Shown here piece by piece: positions 22,210-22,244 of a DNA stretch of 22,244 bases. Positions within the stretch are counted from its first letter, which is position 1. The number at the start of each line of letters is the position of its first letter. The DNA is taken from positions 1-22,244 of the forward strand of contig DGVK01000079.1 in the NCBI GenBank assembly GCA_002395905.1, in the 5' to 3' direction. Under the pieces are notes generated by a model. That model was not told the origin of the DNA and made no database searches. It saw only the letters and a program-made list of their open reading frames with translations. A program made the position numbers and the translations under genes. Source of the stretch: Verrucomicrobia bacterium UBA4286. GTDB lineage: Bacteria; Verrucomicrobiota; Kiritimatiellia; RFP12; UBA1067.

Positions 22210-22244
22210 CGCCGCGCCCGGCTGGAATATCCCCACCTTGGGAA

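Noticed and set aside
1..22244. CRISPR arrays, tRNA or rRNA genes, insertion sequences, prophage or toxin-antitoxin genes
   Set aside because: I found no regular spaced repeats, no cloverleaf-like sequence, no transposase or integrase motifs and no terminal inverted repeats. Nearly all DNA is assigned to the genes listed.

Overview
The window is 22.2 kb of GC-rich bacterial DNA. It is almost entirely coding, and every gene I can support lies on the minus strand, so transcription runs from high to low coordinates. The style suggests the PVC group, perhaps a Kiritimatiellota or Verrucomicrobiota member: a sigma factor of ECF type is paired with a Ser/Thr kinase, and exported FAD oxidoreductases and an exported nucleoside hydrolase sit beside a sugar kinase. 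There is also a diderm-type Pal lipoprotein and a Tat system. The placement is inference; no rRNA is present. I see no tRNA, rRNA, CRISPR array, transposase or phage gene, and no non-coding stretch longer than about 125 bases.

Layout in the direction of transcription. (1) 22137-20803: a MATE exporter with its own promoter. (2) 20735-15224: pal, tatA/B, tatC, ktrB, proA and miaB. Several of these overlap or nearly touch, they have one clear promoter in front of pal, and a possible terminator lies after miaB. (3) 15099-8640: a ribokinase, a GRP/DMT-type sugar permease, a secreted nucleoside hydrolase and two exported FAD-dependent oxidoreductases, followed by a separately promoted GntR-LacI chimeric regulator (8583-7471). 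This reads as a nucleoside/ribose or related glycoside utilisation locus. (4) 7412-3951: a tight four-gene signalling operon made of two single-pass membrane proteins with helical-repeat-like outer domains, a transmembrane Ser/Thr kinase and an ECF-type sigma factor. All three junctions are 4-base ATGA/GTGA overlaps. (5) 3904-1: housekeeping genes dapB, rsfS, a TrmA/RlmD-type RNA methyltransferase, cca and the start of pyrF.

Two things stand out. The first is the compact kinase/sigma operon with its two unnamed membrane partners. The second is a repeated promoter design in which a near-perfect -10 box (three times the identical 9-mer TGGTATAAT) lies only 6-7 bases before the start codon of dapB, rsfS and the regulator gene, and similarly TACAAT before the ribokinase GTG. 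This geometry predicts leaderless mRNAs. Other genes (pal, FAD oxidoreductase 2, cca, pyrF) keep a conventional leader or Shine-Dalgarno sequence, so the genome seems to use both modes of initiation.
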